Made by a program: the position numbers and the translations under genes | Assembly (NCBI GenBank): GCA_902363455.1 | Contig: CABJAC010000002.1 | Span: 176,502 to 240,501 of the forward strand | Length of the DNA stretch: 64,000 nt | Origin: Caryophanales bacterium | GTDB taxonomy: Bacteria; Bacillota; Bacilli; Exiguobacteriales; Exiguobacteriaceae | Reading direction: 5' to 3' | Shown here: piece by piece, positions 63,557 to 64,000 of the stretch | Position numbering within the stretch: the stretch's first letter is position 1 | How the letters are laid out: each line of letters opens with the position of its first letter | The notes under the pieces: model-generated | Database searches by the model: none | What the model saw: the letters and a program-made list of their open reading frames with translations, nothing else | What the model was told of the DNA's origin: nothing

Positions 63557-64000
63557 ATGCAACCGTTAACCGCACTTCGCTTGTTGAACCTGATCAGTTT
63601 TTTATTTGTCCTCTTGGCCCGTGTCGTCTGGTATGAAGCACCGGCGGGAGAACGTCTCGCCATCATGCCGGCACCGTTCATCGATGCAATTTTCGGCGTC
63701 GTCTATACAACCTTATTGATTTGGTGTATCCGACCGGTTCAGTCTTATCCGGCCGACCGGACATTGATTCTTGATATGAGCGGATGGTTCATGCTGACGA
63801 TGATCGGCTATGGTGCGAGCAGCATCATCGGACCGCCGTGGGAACTTGTTTTGACGACGATTTCTTTTATTGCTTTATGCATCCTTTATATGAAAATTCA
63901 ACATCATCCGAACCGTTCCCCCTGGATGCGTTCACCATTCTCAGTGTTTCTTGCCTGGTCGAGTATTCAGATTTTAGTGCTGCCCTTTCGGATCTTACGT
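63557..64000 (+). CDS. Membrane protein, cut by the window end
   Basis: An ATG at 63557, eight bases after GAGGAGGT, opens a frame that stays open to the window end (148 codons). It holds about four hydrophobic segments, the first LLNLISFLFVLLARVVW, the next around IDAIFGVVYTTLLIW. The pattern loosely recalls TspO/MBR-like proteins, but this is not certain. The C terminus is missing. Confidence 0.6.
   Translation, partial: MQPLTALRLLNLISFLFVLLARVVWYEAPAGERLAIMPAPFIDAIFGVVYTTLLIWCIRPVQSYPADRTLILDMSGWFMLTMIGYGASSIIGPPWELVLTTISFIALCILYMKIQHHPNRSPWMRSPFSVFLAWSSIQILVLPFRILR

Noticed and set aside
1..64000. CRISPR array, tRNA or rRNA genes
   Set aside because: No regularly spaced direct repeats, cloverleaf sequences or rRNA-like stretches were seen by eye.

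Overview
This window looks like chromosomal DNA of a low-to-mid GC Firmicute of the order Bacillales, most likely an Exiguobacterium-type organism. That is inference from gene content (bacterial nitric oxide synthase, CstR-type sulfur operon, YfiBC-like exporter, FusB-like protein), strong AGGAGG ribosome binding sites, TTG/GTG starts and short intergenic regions ending in U-tract terminators. No rRNA, tRNA, CRISPR array, insertion sequence or replication origin was recognised.

Region 1 (1-18.7 kb) is a defence island. The first 12.3 kb is clearly richer in A+T than the rest and encodes a DNA phosphorothioation system: the tail of a gene where dptF would be expected, then dptG-like and dptH-like (FtsK/HerA motor) restriction genes, sspB (DUF4007), sspC (large P-loop ATPase) and, convergent with them, sspD (PAPS-reductase/PP-loop family). 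This matches a single-strand phosphorothioate SspBCD modification module joined to a Dpt/Ssp FGH restriction module. No cysteine desulfurase (SspA) or SspE is in the window. Next to it, on the minus strand and with more host-like composition, come a MazG-type pyrophosphohydrolase overlapping a GIY-YIG plus DUF2075 helicase, and a 1394-residue SF1 helicase with a C-terminal Vsr-like nuclease domain.

Region 2 (18.8-26 kb) is a mixed zone: hypothetical membrane and cytosolic proteins, a three-gene ABC-2 exporter locus whose regulator is a nucleotide-site-dead ABC domain fused to LytTR, a frameshifted immunity-like gene, an orphan HepT-like HEPN protein lacking its key Arg, a 59-residue membrane protein and a VOC protein.

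Region 3 (26-32 kb) is a beta-glucoside uptake cluster: LacI regulator, lipoprotein binding protein, two permeases and a GH1 glycosidase. Three CGAAAGCGCTTTCG-type operators lie at the regulator and binding-protein promoters. No cognate ATPase is encoded, so a shared MsmX-type ATPase is expected.

Region 4 (32-48 kb) is a housekeeping and stress stretch: Excalibur protein, thioredoxin, a manganese-type CDF exporter preceded by a near-perfect MntR box, MarR plus heterodimeric ABC exporter, a CmpX-like membrane channel protein with a sigma-B-like promoter, an APC permease, GNAT, nitric oxide synthase overlapping a Nudix gene, a YihY/BrkB membrane protein, a TauE exporter and a LysR regulator.

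Region 5 (48.9-54 kb) is a reactive-sulfur detoxification regulon: CstR repressor, DsrE, two rhodaneses, a TusA-rhodanese fusion, a rhodanese-persulfide dioxygenase fusion, TusA and a second TauE exporter. Three similar TACCCC...GGTA palindromes sit at the start of the operon and inside it. A folded intergenic repeat and a DUF302 gene follow.

Region 6 (54-64 kb) holds a membrane-anchored MsrAB fusion, a secreted subtilase, a multi-domain histidine kinase, a GGDEF diguanylate cyclase, a FusB-like EF-G-binding protein and the start of a membrane protein cut by the window edge.
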